64,000 nucleotides of DNA from contig NZ_KB899497.1 of the NCBI RefSeq assembly GCF_000378245.1, positions 124,001 through 188,000 on the forward strand, given 5' to 3'. Of the stretch, positions 41,329 through 49,270 are shown in pieces (positions within the stretch are counted from its first letter, which is position 1; each line of letters opens with the position of its first letter). The translations under genes were made by a program, and so were the position numbers. The notes under the pieces were generated by a model. It saw only the letters and a program-made list of their open reading frames with translations, made no database searches and had not been told where the DNA came from. The stretch comes from Aromatoleum toluclasticum ATCC 700605 (GTDB taxonomy: Bacteria > Pseudomonadota > Gammaproteobacteria > Burkholderiales > Rhodocyclaceae).

Positions 41329-42685
41329 GGAGGCTTTCCTCGCTGGAGATCGGGTGGGGCAGGCGGGCGCTGACGCGCAGGCCGCCGCCGGGGGAGGTGT
41401 GGAATTCGAGTTCGCCGTGCAGATCGGCGACGCGCTCGCGCATGCCGGTGATGCCGTAGCGGCCCGGACGCGGGTCGGGCGGCAGGCCGCGGCCGTTGTC
41501 ACGGACTTCGAGCGCGATCGTGCCGGGCTGGAATTCGAGGCGCACTTCGACCTGCGTGGCGCCGGAATGGCGCGCGACGTTGGTGAGGCTTTCCTGCAGC
41601 AGGCGCAGCACCGTGAGGCCCAGCGCCTCGCCGGTGGGCGCGTTCGCGGGTGCGGTGCGGCATTCGATGCGGATGTCGGGATGGTGGCCGGACCACAGGC
41701 GGCAGTAGTCGGCCACGGCGCGGTCGAGCTGCCCGGCGTCGGCGCTGGCGGGGCGCAGGCGCTGCAGGATCGCGCGCACGCCGTCCTGCATCTGGCCGGT
41801 CATCGCGAGGATGGCCTGGGCGCTGCCGTGGAGTTGCGGCTGGTTGTCGCTGCGCTGCAGGATCGCGCCCGAGATCGCGCGCACCGCGGTGATGGCCTGG
41901 CCGAGTTCGTCGTGCAGTTCGCGTGCGATCACGCGGCGCTCCTCTTCGAGACGGGCCTGCACGGCGCGGGCAAAGGCCTGGTCCTCTTCGAGGCGCAGGT
42001 TCTGGGCGCGCGTGTCGTCCAGCGTGTCGGCGAGGCGGTTGTAGCTCGCGGCGACGCGGTCGAGTTCGGCGACGCGGTAGCCGGGCAGGCGCAGGTCGAA
42101 GCGGCCGTCGGCGCCGCGGGTGAGGGCCGCGTCGATCTGTGCGAGCGGGGCGAGCGCGCGGTGCAGCGCGAAGCGGGCGGCGAGCGCGACGATCAGCAGC
42201 AGCGCGAGGGCGGTGCCGAGGCCGGCGGCGAGGTCGTCCCAGGCGTCGAGCACGGCACGCGAGGCATCGGGACGCAGCACGATCTGGCGGTCGCCGGCGT
42301 CGAAGTGGCGCACCGGCAGCGTGGGCGTCATGCGCTCGGCGAACCACTCCGGGGCGAAACGGCCGGGCTTGTAGGTCGATTCGGGCGACACGTAGAGGCG
42401 CGTGCCGTCGGGGGCATGCACTTCCAGCTGGTTCGCGCGCAGCCGCCCGACCGCGCGCAGGTGCGCCATCAAGCGTTCCGGGCCGTCGGCGCGGTCGCGC
42501 AGGGTTTCGGAAACGAGCACGGTGGTCCATTGCTGCGCGACGTGGCTCGCGGCGAGCACTTCCTCGTGGATCGATTTGCGCGTCTCGCGCACCCACCAGC
42601 CGGTACCGGCGAGCAGCACGAGCGCGAGGACCGCGACCAGCACGAGGCCGACGCGCGTGCCGAGGGTGGTCGATCTAGTGTGCAT
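41312..42685 (-). CDS. NarX/UhpB-type sensor histidine kinase
   Basis: 457 residues. Membrane helices about 11-31 and 152-173 flank a periplasmic sensor of about 120 residues. HAMP-like 175-225, then HisKA_3 with phospho-acceptor H258 in ERRVIARELHDELGQ, and HATPase with VRDNGRGLP and GITGMRERV. Its start overlaps the metallohydrolase stop by 11 bp, and its end overlaps the regulator gene. A sensor in the same operon as periplasmic alcohol-oxidation partners could detect alcohol, aldehyde or lanthanide; which one is unknown. Confidence 0.93.
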   Translation of the reverse strand: MHTRSTTLGTRVGLVLVAVLALVLLAGTGWWVRETRKSIHEEVLAASHVAQQWTTVLVSETLRDRADGPERLMAHLRAVGRLRANQLEVHAPDGTRLYVSPESTYKPGRFAPEWFAERMTPTLPVRHFDAGDRQIVLRPDASRAVLDAWDDLAAGLGTALALLLIVALAARFALHRALAPLAQIDAALTRGADGRFDLRLPGYRVAELDRVAASYNRLADTLDDTRAQNLRLEEDQAFARAVQARLEEERRVIARELHDELGQAITAVRAISGAILQRSDNQPQLHGSAQAILAMTGQMQDGVRAILQRLRPASADAGQLDRAVADYCRLWSGHHPDIRIECRTAPANAPTGEALGLTVLRLLQESLTNVARHSGATQVEVRLEFQPGTIALEVRDNGRGLPPDPRPGRYGITGMRERVADLHGELEFHTSPGGGLRVSARLPHPISSEESLHGLQS

Positions 42686-43658
42686 GGGCTTTCTCCAGTA
42701 CCGCCTGTTCCGCGGTCGGGTAGAGATGGACGACCGAACGGCGATACTCGCGCTCGACTTCGGCGAGGCCGCGGAACCGGGCGGGAATCGGGCGGGCGAG
42801 CATCTCGGTCATGTCCAGGCCGGACTCGGCGCCGTCGCGCATCGTGGCGGCGAGCCATTCGAGGTAGCTGCGCGTCTGGCGGATCGGCGCATCGCCGGCC
42901 GCGGGCTCGCCGTGGCCGGGCACCCATCGTTTCGCAGGGATCGCCTCGAGACGATCGAGCGCGGCGAGCCAGTGCGCGAGGTTGGCGTGCGGGGTCGTCG
43001 CGGCGCGGTCGTGGAAGAGCAGATCGCCGGCGAAGACGGTGCCGGTCGCATGGTCGATCACGACCAGATCGGCGGGGGTGTGGCCGTCAAGGGCGACGAT
43101 CTCGATGTCGCGGCCGCCGACGCTGCGCCGCCCCGGTGCGAGTGCCTGGGCGGGCGTGACGCGCTCGGTGCCCTTCATCCAGTCGCCGGACATGCGGTAG
43201 AGGTTTTCGTTGAAGGCCTCGCCGTCCTTGCGTATGCCGTGCAGGGTCTCGGGCAGCGCCGCGAGCGTGGCGGCGGGGAAGGCCTGGTTGCCGAGGAAGT
43301 GGTCCGGATGGTGATGGGTGTTGATCGCCAGCACCACCGGCAGCGGGGTCACGCGCCGGATCGCGGCGAGCATCTGTTCGCCGTAGCGGCGCGAGGGTCC
43401 GGTGTCGATGACGACGACCCCTTCCGTGCCGACGAGGAAGCCGGTGTTGACGATGTTGCCGCCGTTGGCGAGGGTGAAGTCCTCGCGCAAGCCGACGAAG
43501 ACGTACGCGCCGGGCGCGAGTTCGCGCGGTTCGAGGTGGTAGTCGAAGCGGGCCGGGTCGGGGAGCTTCGCCTCCGTGGGGGCGGCGGACGAGTTCAGCG
43601 TCGGTGCGAGCGCGAGCGCGAGGAGGAGCAGCGTGCGCAGCAGGGCGGACGTTTTCAT
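42675..43658 (-). CDS. Quinoprotein relay system zinc metallohydrolase (MBL fold)
   Basis: 327 residues with a signal peptide (LLRTLLLLALALAPTLNSSA). Metallo-beta-lactamase fold: H115-x-H117-x-D119-H120 (THHHPDHFLGNQ), H193 (LDGHTPADL), D212 (FAGDLLFHDRA) and H249 (VPGHGEP). It matches the SoxH-related hydrolases encoded beside PQQ dehydrogenases (relay-system type 2). Substrate unproven; a thioester or persulfide-like intermediate on the SoxYZ-like carrier is a common proposal. Its ATG overlaps the carrier's stop (ATGA). Confidence 0.9.
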   Translation of the reverse strand: MKTSALLRTLLLLALALAPTLNSSAAPTEAKLPDPARFDYHLEPRELAPGAYVFVGLREDFTLANGGNIVNTGFLVGTEGVVVIDTGPSRRYGEQMLAAIRRVTPLPVVLAINTHHHPDHFLGNQAFPAATLAALPETLHGIRKDGEAFNENLYRMSGDWMKGTERVTPAQALAPGRRSVGGRDIEIVALDGHTPADLVVIDHATGTVFAGDLLFHDRAATTPHANLAHWLAALDRLEAIPAKRWVPGHGEPAAGDAPIRQTRSYLEWLAATMRDGAESGLDMTEMLARPIPARFRGLAEVEREYRRSVVHLYPTAEQAVLEKAHAH

Positions 43659-44446
43659 TGCGCCACCCATGCGTCGATGCGGTTGCCATTGTTGTCGCGG
43701 CCGAGCGCATGAATGCGCGCTCCGGGCGAGGCGCCGGCAGGCATGTCGATCGTGAACAGCGGGTTTTCGGACACCGGTTCGTAGGCGCGGATGCGCATCA
43801 GCTCGGCGCCGGATTCGTCTGCGAGCGTCAGGTTCTCGATGTGGAATACCGGGATGCCGGGAGCGAGGCCGGTGTCCATCGGATGAATCACCCGCATGCG
43901 CAGGCGCTCGCCACCGTCGGCGCGCGGGAAGATCCGGCCGCTGACTTCGTTCAGGCGCTCCTGCCACTCGGGGGAGCCCGAACCCGTCGACGGCGCCGTG
44001 CAGCCGCCGCCGGTCGCCGTGATCCACACACCGCCCACGTGCCACACGCCGTCCGCGGTGCGGGCGGCCGCGCGCACCGGCGAGGACTGCTGCAGCTTGA
44101 GGCGGAAGCCGAGGGCGGGGCGTGCCTTCTTCGGCTGGAAGCGCAGCACCGCGAGGATGGGATTGAAGTCGGCGAAGACCAGCACTTCCTCGACGCCGGC
44201 GAGCTCGCCCGCATCCACGGAAACCGGGACGTTGAGCGAATCCTCGGCGATCGCGGGCGCAAGGACTTTCACGCGTGCATCGAACACGACGCTGGCGCCG
44301 GGGAAGAAGGTCTTCACCATGTCGCCCCAGCGCGCCGAGTCGAGCGGATCCGCGGCTGCGGCCACGGCAGCCGGGGGCGCGGCCGGCGCCTCCGTGACGG
44401 GGCACAGCCATATCGTCGCCAGCACGAGCAGGGTTGAACTGCGCAT
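43655..44446 (-). CDS. Quinoprotein-associated SoxYZ-like carrier protein
   Basis: 263 residues with a signal peptide (LLVLATIWLCPVTEA) and GGAGGAGA before the ATG. A SoxY-like part (about 35-150) ends in GGGC with C149, the counterpart of the SoxY substrate-carrying Cys. A SoxZ-like part (about 165-263) has MRVIHPMDTG, ADESGAELMRIR and PLFTIDMPAGASPGARI. Fusions of SoxY and SoxZ like this accompany PQQ-dependent dehydrogenases. It is inferred to carry a covalently bound intermediate or to help redox handling in the periplasm. First gene of a four-gene operon with its own sigma-54 promoter. Confidence 0.9.
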   Translation of the reverse strand: MRSSTLLVLATIWLCPVTEAPAAPPAAVAAAADPLDSARWGDMVKTFFPGASVVFDARVKVLAPAIAEDSLNVPVSVDAGELAGVEEVLVFADFNPILAVLRFQPKKARPALGFRLKLQQSSPVRAAARTADGVWHVGGVWITATGGGCTAPSTGSGSPEWQERLNEVSGRIFPRADGGERLRMRVIHPMDTGLAPGIPVFHIENLTLADESGAELMRIRAYEPVSENPLFTIDMPAGASPGARIHALGRDNNGNRIDAWVAQ

Positions 44447-44515
44447 CGGGTCTCCTCCGCGGGGCGGTCGGTGCCGCCCTCCTTGTTTATGCGCCAAGTT
44501 TATGCGTCTGATCGA

Positions 44516-44530
44516 GCAAGGGGTGTGCCA
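44516..44530 (-). promoter_or_regulatory. Sigma-54 promoter of the SoxYZ-like operon
   Basis: Read on the minus strand: TGGCACACCCCTTGC, with the GG and GC elements exactly 10 bases apart as required for the -24/-12 sites. It matches TGGCAC-N5-TTGC at every consensus base. The -12 element is 70 bp upstream of the carrier ATG. Confidence 0.75.
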
Positions 44531-44537
44531 CGCGGCG

Positions 44538-44588
44538 GAGCAGGGCATCTGCTCAGGCGGCGGGGTCGAGTTGCTCCAAAACGGAACA
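44538..44588. promoter_or_regulatory. Dyad elements between the divergent sigma-54 promoters
   Basis: GAGCAG-N5-CTGCTC at 44538-44554 is a perfect 17-bp dyad. TGCTCC-N5-GGAACA at 44572-44588 is a nearly perfect 17-bp dyad. The first lies just upstream of the minus-strand promoter; the second is about 115 bp from the plus-strand promoter. That is a suitable place for an enhancer-binding protein. The activator is not encoded in the window. Confidence 0.5.
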
Positions 44589-44703
44589 GGTGCTGTCAAT
44601 CAGAGCAATGAAAATCGCTAGATGTAACGATATCGCCTTGAAAAACTGCTTCCTTGGGCCATGTTTCAGGAACCGGAGAGGGTTTTCGGGGGCTGTGGCC
44701 CGA

Positions 44704-44718
44704 TGGCACGCCCTTTGC
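44704..44718 (+). promoter_or_regulatory. Sigma-54 promoter of the PQQ alcohol dehydrogenase gene
   Basis: TGGCACGCCCTTTGC, a complete match to the sigma-54 consensus TGGCACG-N4-TTGC, with GG and GC 10 bases apart. The -12 element is 80 bp upstream of the dehydrogenase ATG. Confidence 0.8.
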
Positions 44719-44798
44719 GAATCCTGTTACCGAATCCGGTCGCCCGGTCAGGGAGGCGGTTTCCAACAATACGACGAGATTCGAAAAGGAGGATTCAA

Positions 44799-46601
44799 AT
44801 GGAGCAGATCCGGAAACGCGCAGGCTGGTCCGTCGCGGTGTCCGCCCTCGCGCTGTCCCTGGCAGCCATGGGGAGCGTGCAGGCCAAGGAAGTGACCGAC
44901 GCGGACATCCTCGCGGACGGTACCGGCAACAGTTCGCAGGTCGTCACCCACGGTCTCGGCACCAAGGGGCAGCGTTTCAGCCCGCTGGCGAAGGTGAACC
45001 CCCAGACGGTGAAGAACCTCGTGCCGGTGTGGTCCTTCTCGTTCGGTGGCGAGAAGCAGCGCGGGCAGCAGTCGCAGCCGATCGTGTTCGACGGCAAGAT
45101 GTATGTGACCGCCTCCTACAGCCGCATCTTCGCGCTCGACATGAAGACCGGCGAGAAGCTGTGGAAGTACGAACACCGCCTGCCCGACGGCATCATGCCG
45201 TGCTGTGACGTGATCAACCGCGGCGCCGCCATCTACGGCAACCTCGTGATCTTCGGCACGCTCGACGCGCAGCTCGTCGCGCTCGACAAGGACACCGGCA
45301 AGGTCGTGTGGAAGGAGAAGATCGAGGACTACAAGGCCGGCTACTCCTTCACCGCCGCGCCGCAGATCGTCAAGGGCATGGTCATCACCGGCAACTCCGG
45401 CGGCGAGTTCGGCATCGTCGGTCGCGTGGATGCGCGCGACGCCAAGACCGGCAAGCTGATCTGGACCCGACCGACGGTCGAAGGCCACATGGGCTTCAAG
45501 TACGACAAGGAGGGCAAACAGGTCGAGAACGGTATCTCGGGCACGACCAATGCCACCTGGCCCGGCGACCTGTGGAAGACCGGCGGCGCGGCGCCGTGGC
45601 TCTCCGCCTACTACGATCCCGACGTCAACCTGATCTTCATCGGCACCGGCAACCCCTCGCCGTGGAACAGCTGGTTGCGTCCGGGTGACAACCTGTACTC
45701 GTCATCGACGCTGGCGATCGACCCCGACACCGGCAAGATCGTGTGGCACTACCAGACGACGCCGCACGACGGCTGGGACTTCGACGGCGTGAACGAATTC
45801 GTGTCCTTCGACTACAAGGATCCGAAGTCCGGCAAGATGGTCAAGGCCGGCGGCAAGGCGGACCGCAACGGCTTCTTCTTCGTGCTCGACCGTACCAATG
45901 GCAAACTGAAGAACGCCTTCCCGTTCGTCAATCGACACGACTGGGCCGACCGCATCGACCTCGAAACCGGCCGTCCGGTCTATAACGACGACAAGCGTCC
46001 GCCCAACCCGTTCGCCGAAGGTCAGGGCGAAGGCGAGGCCAAGAAGGGCAAGCCGGTTTTCGCCGCGCCTTCCTTCCTCGGTGGCAAGAACCAGATGCCG
46101 ATGGCATACAGCCCGAAGACCGGCTACTTCTACGTGCCGTCCAACGAATGGGGCATGGACATCTGGAACGAGCCGGTGTCGTACAAGCGCGGCGCGGCCT
46201 ATCTCGGCGCGGGCTTCACGATCAAGCCGCTCAACGAGGACTACATCGGCTCGCTGCGCGCGGTCGATCCGGTCAGCGGCAAGATCGTGTGGGAGGTGAA
46301 GAACAACGCGCCACTGTGGGGCGGGGTGCTCACCACCGGCGGCAACCTGGTGTTCTACGGCACGCCCGAGGGCTTCCTGAAGGCGATCGATGCGACCAAC
46401 GGCAAGGAACTGTGGAAGTTCCAGACCGGCTCCGGGATCATCGCGCCCCCGATCACCTGGGAAGACAACGGCGAGCAGTACATTGCCGTGGTGTCGGGCT
46501 GGGGTGGTGCAGTGCCGCTGTGGGGCGGCGACGTCGCCAAGCGCGTGAACATGCTCGAGCAGGGCGGTTCCGTGTGGGTGTTCAAGCTCCACAAGTCCTG
46601 A
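44799..46601 (+). CDS. PQQ-dependent methanol/ethanol dehydrogenase family protein
   Basis: 600 residues from ATG 44799 (AAAGGAGG upstream), signal peptide cut after VQA (29). An eight-bladed propeller with repeated W-motifs such as [18 protein letters not shown] and [10 protein letters not shown]135-C136 forms the vicinal disulfide over PQQ, and E203 is an expected metal ligand. Catalytic D308 in [10 protein letters not shown] is followed two residues on by D310, the arrangement linked to lanthanide-dependent enzymes. It oxidises primary alcohols in the periplasm and passes electrons to a cytochrome c. No cytochrome or PQQ-synthesis gene is in the window. Divergent from the SoxYZ-like operon; both have sigma-54 promoters. 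Metal preference is inferred. Confidence 0.92.
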   Translation: MEQIRKRAGWSVAVSALALSLAAMGSVQAKEVTDADILADGTGNSSQVVTHGLGTKGQRFSPLAKVNPQTVKNLVPVWSFSFGGEKQRGQQSQPIVFDGKMYVTASYSRIFALDMKTGEKLWKYEHRLPDGIMPCCDVINRGAAIYGNLVIFGTLDAQLVALDKDTGKVVWKEKIEDYKAGYSFTAAPQIVKGMVITGNSGGEFGIVGRVDARDAKTGKLIWTRPTVEGHMGFKYDKEGKQVENGISGTTNATWPGDLWKTGGAAPWLSAYYDPDVNLIFIGTGNPSPWNSWLRPGDNLYSSSTLAIDPDTGKIVWHYQTTPHDGWDFDGVNEFVSFDYKDPKSGKMVKAGGKADRNGFFFVLDRTNGKLKNAFPFVNRHDWADRIDLETGRPVYNDDKRPPNPFAEGQGEGEAKKGKPVFAAPSFLGGKNQMPMAYSPKTGYFYVPSNEWGMDIWNEPVSYKRGAAYLGAGFTIKPLNEDYIGSLRAVDPVSGKIVWEVKNNAPLWGGVLTTGGNLVFYGTPEGFLKAIDATNGKELWKFQTGSGIIAPPITWEDNGEQYIAVVSGWGGAVPLWGGDVAKRVNMLEQGGSVWVFKLHKS

Positions 46602-46615
46602 TCGGCTGGCAGGGT

Positions 46616-46662
46616 CCGGGCGGACGTGTCCGCCCGGCTACCACCCCGGTTCGCCGGGGTGG
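46616..46662 (+). terminator. Double hairpin after the alcohol dehydrogenase gene
   Basis: A perfect 10-bp stem, CCGGGCGGAC/GTCCGCCCGG (46616-46637), is followed by a perfect 9-bp stem CCACCCCGG/CCGGGGTGG closed by a TTCG loop (46641-46662). There is no T-run, so it may protect the 3' end or stop transcription with a factor. Confidence 0.65.
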
Positions 46663-46783
46663 CCCGCTGAGCCTGCCTGGGTCTGCCTATTGGCGCCCGG
46701 GCGGGTTCAGCCGGCCATCCCGCCAAAATCCTTCCAACGCCTCAAGTTCCGATTTTCCGCATCTCGCCTGAGAGGACCCTCAC

Positions 46784-47638
46784 GTGAAACGTCTCCCCCT
46801 GAAGTCGCTCGCCGCTGCGACCCTGCTTGCCCTCGCCGCGCAGTCCGCCACAGCGGTTGATCGCAGCACGCCGCGCGAAGCCCGCACGCTGTTCGATCAG
46901 GCCGTGAAGTACATGGAAGCGAACGGCCCCGACCGCGCCTTTGCCGCTTTCAATGACCGTAGCGGCCAGTTCGTGCACAAGGACCTGTACGTGTTCGTGA
47001 TCGACGACAAGGGCGTATATCAGGCGAGCGGCGCCGCACCCGAGGCGCTCGTCGGCCTGACGGTGCTGAACACGACCGACGCGGCCGGCAACCCGCTGTT
47101 CCGCGAGATGATCGACAGCACGCGCGTCACGCCCGAGGCGACGGTGCGCTACATGTGGCTCAACCGCGTGACCAACAAGGTCGAGCCCAAGGTCAGCTAC
47201 GTGCGCAAGATCGGCGGCTACGTGCTGGGCGTCGGCTACTCGGCACCGCGCGCGAGCGCGGACGACGCCCGCGCAATGCTCGAACGCGCCGTCGCGCTTG
47301 CGCGCGGCGAAGGCCATGCGAAGGCTGCCGCCGCGTTCAACGACCGCCGCGGCAGTTTCGTGAAGGACGATCTCTACGTGTTCATGGTGAACCTGGACAG
47401 CGGCAGGTTCGAGGCGATGGGCATGAATCCCGCCCTGTCGGACACCGATGCGAGCGGTCTCGCGGACGCCGAAGGCCACAAGATCGTCGCCGAGATGATC
47501 GAGAAGCTGAAATCGGCCGACGCGGCGACCGTGGATTATGTGTGGCGCAACCCGGTGACCAACCGCGTCGAGAAGAAGCGCTCCTACGTGCGGCGCGAGG
47601 GCGCCTCGCTGATTGGCGTCGGTCACTACGTGGAGTAA
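46784..47638 (+). CDS. Periplasmic tandem single-Cache protein
   Basis: 284 residues from GTG 46784. Signal peptide to about 24 (AAQSATA). Two sCache_2-like domains: about 28-155 and 160-284. They are clearly internal duplicates: DLYVFVIDDKG and YLWLNRVTNK-like segments recur as DLYVFMVNLDSG and YVWRNPVTNRVEKKRSYVRR. There is no membrane helix or output domain, so it is a soluble periplasmic ligand binder. It lies directly after the alcohol dehydrogenase; it might deliver a small carboxylate or alcohol signal to the nearby kinase. Inferred from position. Confidence 0.85.
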   Translation: MKRLPLKSLAAATLLALAAQSATAVDRSTPREARTLFDQAVKYMEANGPDRAFAAFNDRSGQFVHKDLYVFVIDDKGVYQASGAAPEALVGLTVLNTTDAAGNPLFREMIDSTRVTPEATVRYMWLNRVTNKVEPKVSYVRKIGGYVLGVGYSAPRASADDARAMLERAVALARGEGHAKAAAAFNDRRGSFVKDDLYVFMVNLDSGRFEAMGMNPALSDTDASGLADAEGHKIVAEMIEKLKSADAATVDYVWRNPVTNRVEKKRSYVRREGASLIGVGHYVE

Positions 47639-47696
47639 CGTGCGCAAGCACCGGGCGTCGGAAGTGCCGGTGCCGGAGGTGGGCAGGGTGGCAAGG

Positions 47697-48569
47697 ATGA
47701 GGCAGGCGTTCCGATGGATGTTGGTGCAGGTGCTGGTCGCCCTGTGGGCGCTGGCGGCCGTGGTACCGCACGTGCGCGCGGCGGACGGGCTTGCGCCCGT
47801 TCCGGGGCTGTCGGGCCTCACGATTCGCGTGGAAGGCGAGGGCTGGGGCAGTGCCGCGCGCGACGAGGTCGAAACCCTGCTCAACGCCGTCGCGGATGAA
47901 CTCACAGGCGGCGCCGCGCACGGACTCGCGGGCCCCATCGTCGTCAGCTACGCGGCGGGCAGTCCGGTGACCCTGTTCGACAAGGGGCACGAGGGCGAAT
48001 ACCGCGTGCACCTGTCCGCACGCAATCGCGGCTGGGCGCAGTACGTCTACCAGTTCGGCCACGAGCTGTGCCACATCCTGTCGAATTACGACCAGCGTGC
48101 GCACGACGCGGCGCGGCGCACGACGCAGTGGTTCGAGGAGGCGCTGTGCGAGGCCGCCGGCCTCTTCGTGTTGCGCAGCATGGCGGTGCGCTGGCGTACC
48201 GACGCGCCGTATCCGGGGTGGGAGGCGTATGCGCCCAGCCTCGCTTCCTACGCCGAGCGTCTCGTCGCCGAGCCGCACCGGCAGCTGCCGCCGGGCGTGT
48301 CTGCGGCATCATGGCTGGAGGGGCGGCTGGCGGGGCTGGCGGCGGACCCGTATCGTCGCGACGACAACGAGGTCGTCGCCAACCTGCTGCTGCCGCACTT
48401 CGAGCGCGACGCCGCACGCTGGGTCGTGCTGCGCTACCTCAACCTGGAAGCGGCCGGAACTTCCGACGGATTTGCGGGTTACGTCCGCGAGTGGCGCAAG
48501 GAAGTGCCCGACGAGTATCGGTCGTTCATCGACGCCATCGCGAGTACCCTGGGTCTGCGCGAGGGGTAG
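47697..48569 (+). CDS. Exported HExxH metallopeptidase-like protein
   Basis: 290 residues from ATG 47697 with a signal peptide (LVQVLVALWALAAVVPHVRA). H122-E123-L-C-H126 (QFGHELCHILSNY) is the zinc motif, and WFEEALCEAAGLFVL near 145-159 supplies a downstream Glu as third ligand, a gluzincin-like layout. No known family name is secure. It starts 58 bp after the tandem-Cache gene and may be cotranscribed with it. The target is unknown. Confidence 0.75.
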   Translation: MRQAFRWMLVQVLVALWALAAVVPHVRAADGLAPVPGLSGLTIRVEGEGWGSAARDEVETLLNAVADELTGGAAHGLAGPIVVSYAAGSPVTLFDKGHEGEYRVHLSARNRGWAQYVYQFGHELCHILSNYDQRAHDAARRTTQWFEEALCEAAGLFVLRSMAVRWRTDAPYPGWEAYAPSLASYAERLVAEPHRQLPPGVSAASWLEGRLAGLAADPYRRDDNEVVANLLLPHFERDAARWVVLRYLNLEAAGTSDGFAGYVREWRKEVPDEYRSFIDAIASTLGLREG

Positions 48570-48645
48570 TCATGACTGACCGGCGACGACGTGCCGGAAA
48601 TTCCCGACGCCGCCGCGGCCGGTCGAGAGCCTGTGTTGGACGCGA

Positions 48646-48948
48646 TCAGCGGAAGCCGGTCGGATCGCGGTCCATGATCGCATTGCGCAGGCGGATCTCC
48701 AGCGCGAGACGCTGCACGTAGCGATCGAGTTCGCGGTCGCCGACCGCGCTTGAGCGCGGACCTTCGTCGCCGCTGAGACCGGGCCGGCCGAACACGCCCG
48801 AGTCTTCCTTCAGCTTCATCCCTTCATCGATCGCCCGGGCCTGCCGGTCGAAGGATGTATCGCTGACCGTGTCCGCTGCGACGGCGGACGGGAGAGCCAC
48901 AATCAGCACTGCGCCGAGCAAGGCCAGTGCGGTGTATTTGTGCGTCAT
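48646..48948 (-). CDS. Small exported hypothetical protein
   Basis: 100 residues. Signal peptide MTHKYTALALLGAVLIVALP, cut near SAVAADT. The mature part is short and polar, with RQARAIDEGMKLKEDSGVFG and DRELDRYVQRLALEIRLRNAI helices. No domain recognised. Convergent with the peptidase gene. Confidence 0.6.
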   Translation of the reverse strand: MTHKYTALALLGAVLIVALPSAVAADTVSDTSFDRQARAIDEGMKLKEDSGVFGRPGLSGDEGPRSSAVGDRELDRYVQRLALEIRLRNAIMDRDPTGFR

Positions 48949-49270
48949 GAGCCTCTCCTCGGTGAGTGACGCCCTGATGATCCCTGTGTTTGCAGGACCG
49001 CCGTGTCGAGTATGTCCACTATAGGTGAGGCGATGCCCGATATCTGTACCGGATGAGATGGGTGATATGCCCCATCACCCCGTTCCGGGGGGGAAAATCC
49101 CCGCATAACCTACCGTAATACCCGTAGAGGATCAGTGTGAGAATTAAAAAAATATCTATAAAACAACGATATAGAGTGTTGGTACGGTTGATGCTGAGTG
49201 GTGCTCGCGCACGGGAGCTATTACACACGCCAGTCCGGTGAGGTCTCCCGAGCATCGACAGGAGAACAAG
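48949..49270. other. A+T-rich regulatory region before the adhesin-like gene
   Basis: 322 bp. A hairpin GGGTGAT/ATCACCC is at about 49060-49077, followed by a strongly A+T-rich patch (49140-49170) with TATAAA at 49157-49162. The patch is unlike the rest of the window and could be a promoter open to nucleoid proteins. AGGAG precedes the ATG at 49271. Confidence 0.45.

Noticed and set aside
49019-49255. A 78-codon minus-strand frame upstream of the Ig-like gene
   Set aside because: It runs through the A+T-rich promoter region and has no recognisable domain.
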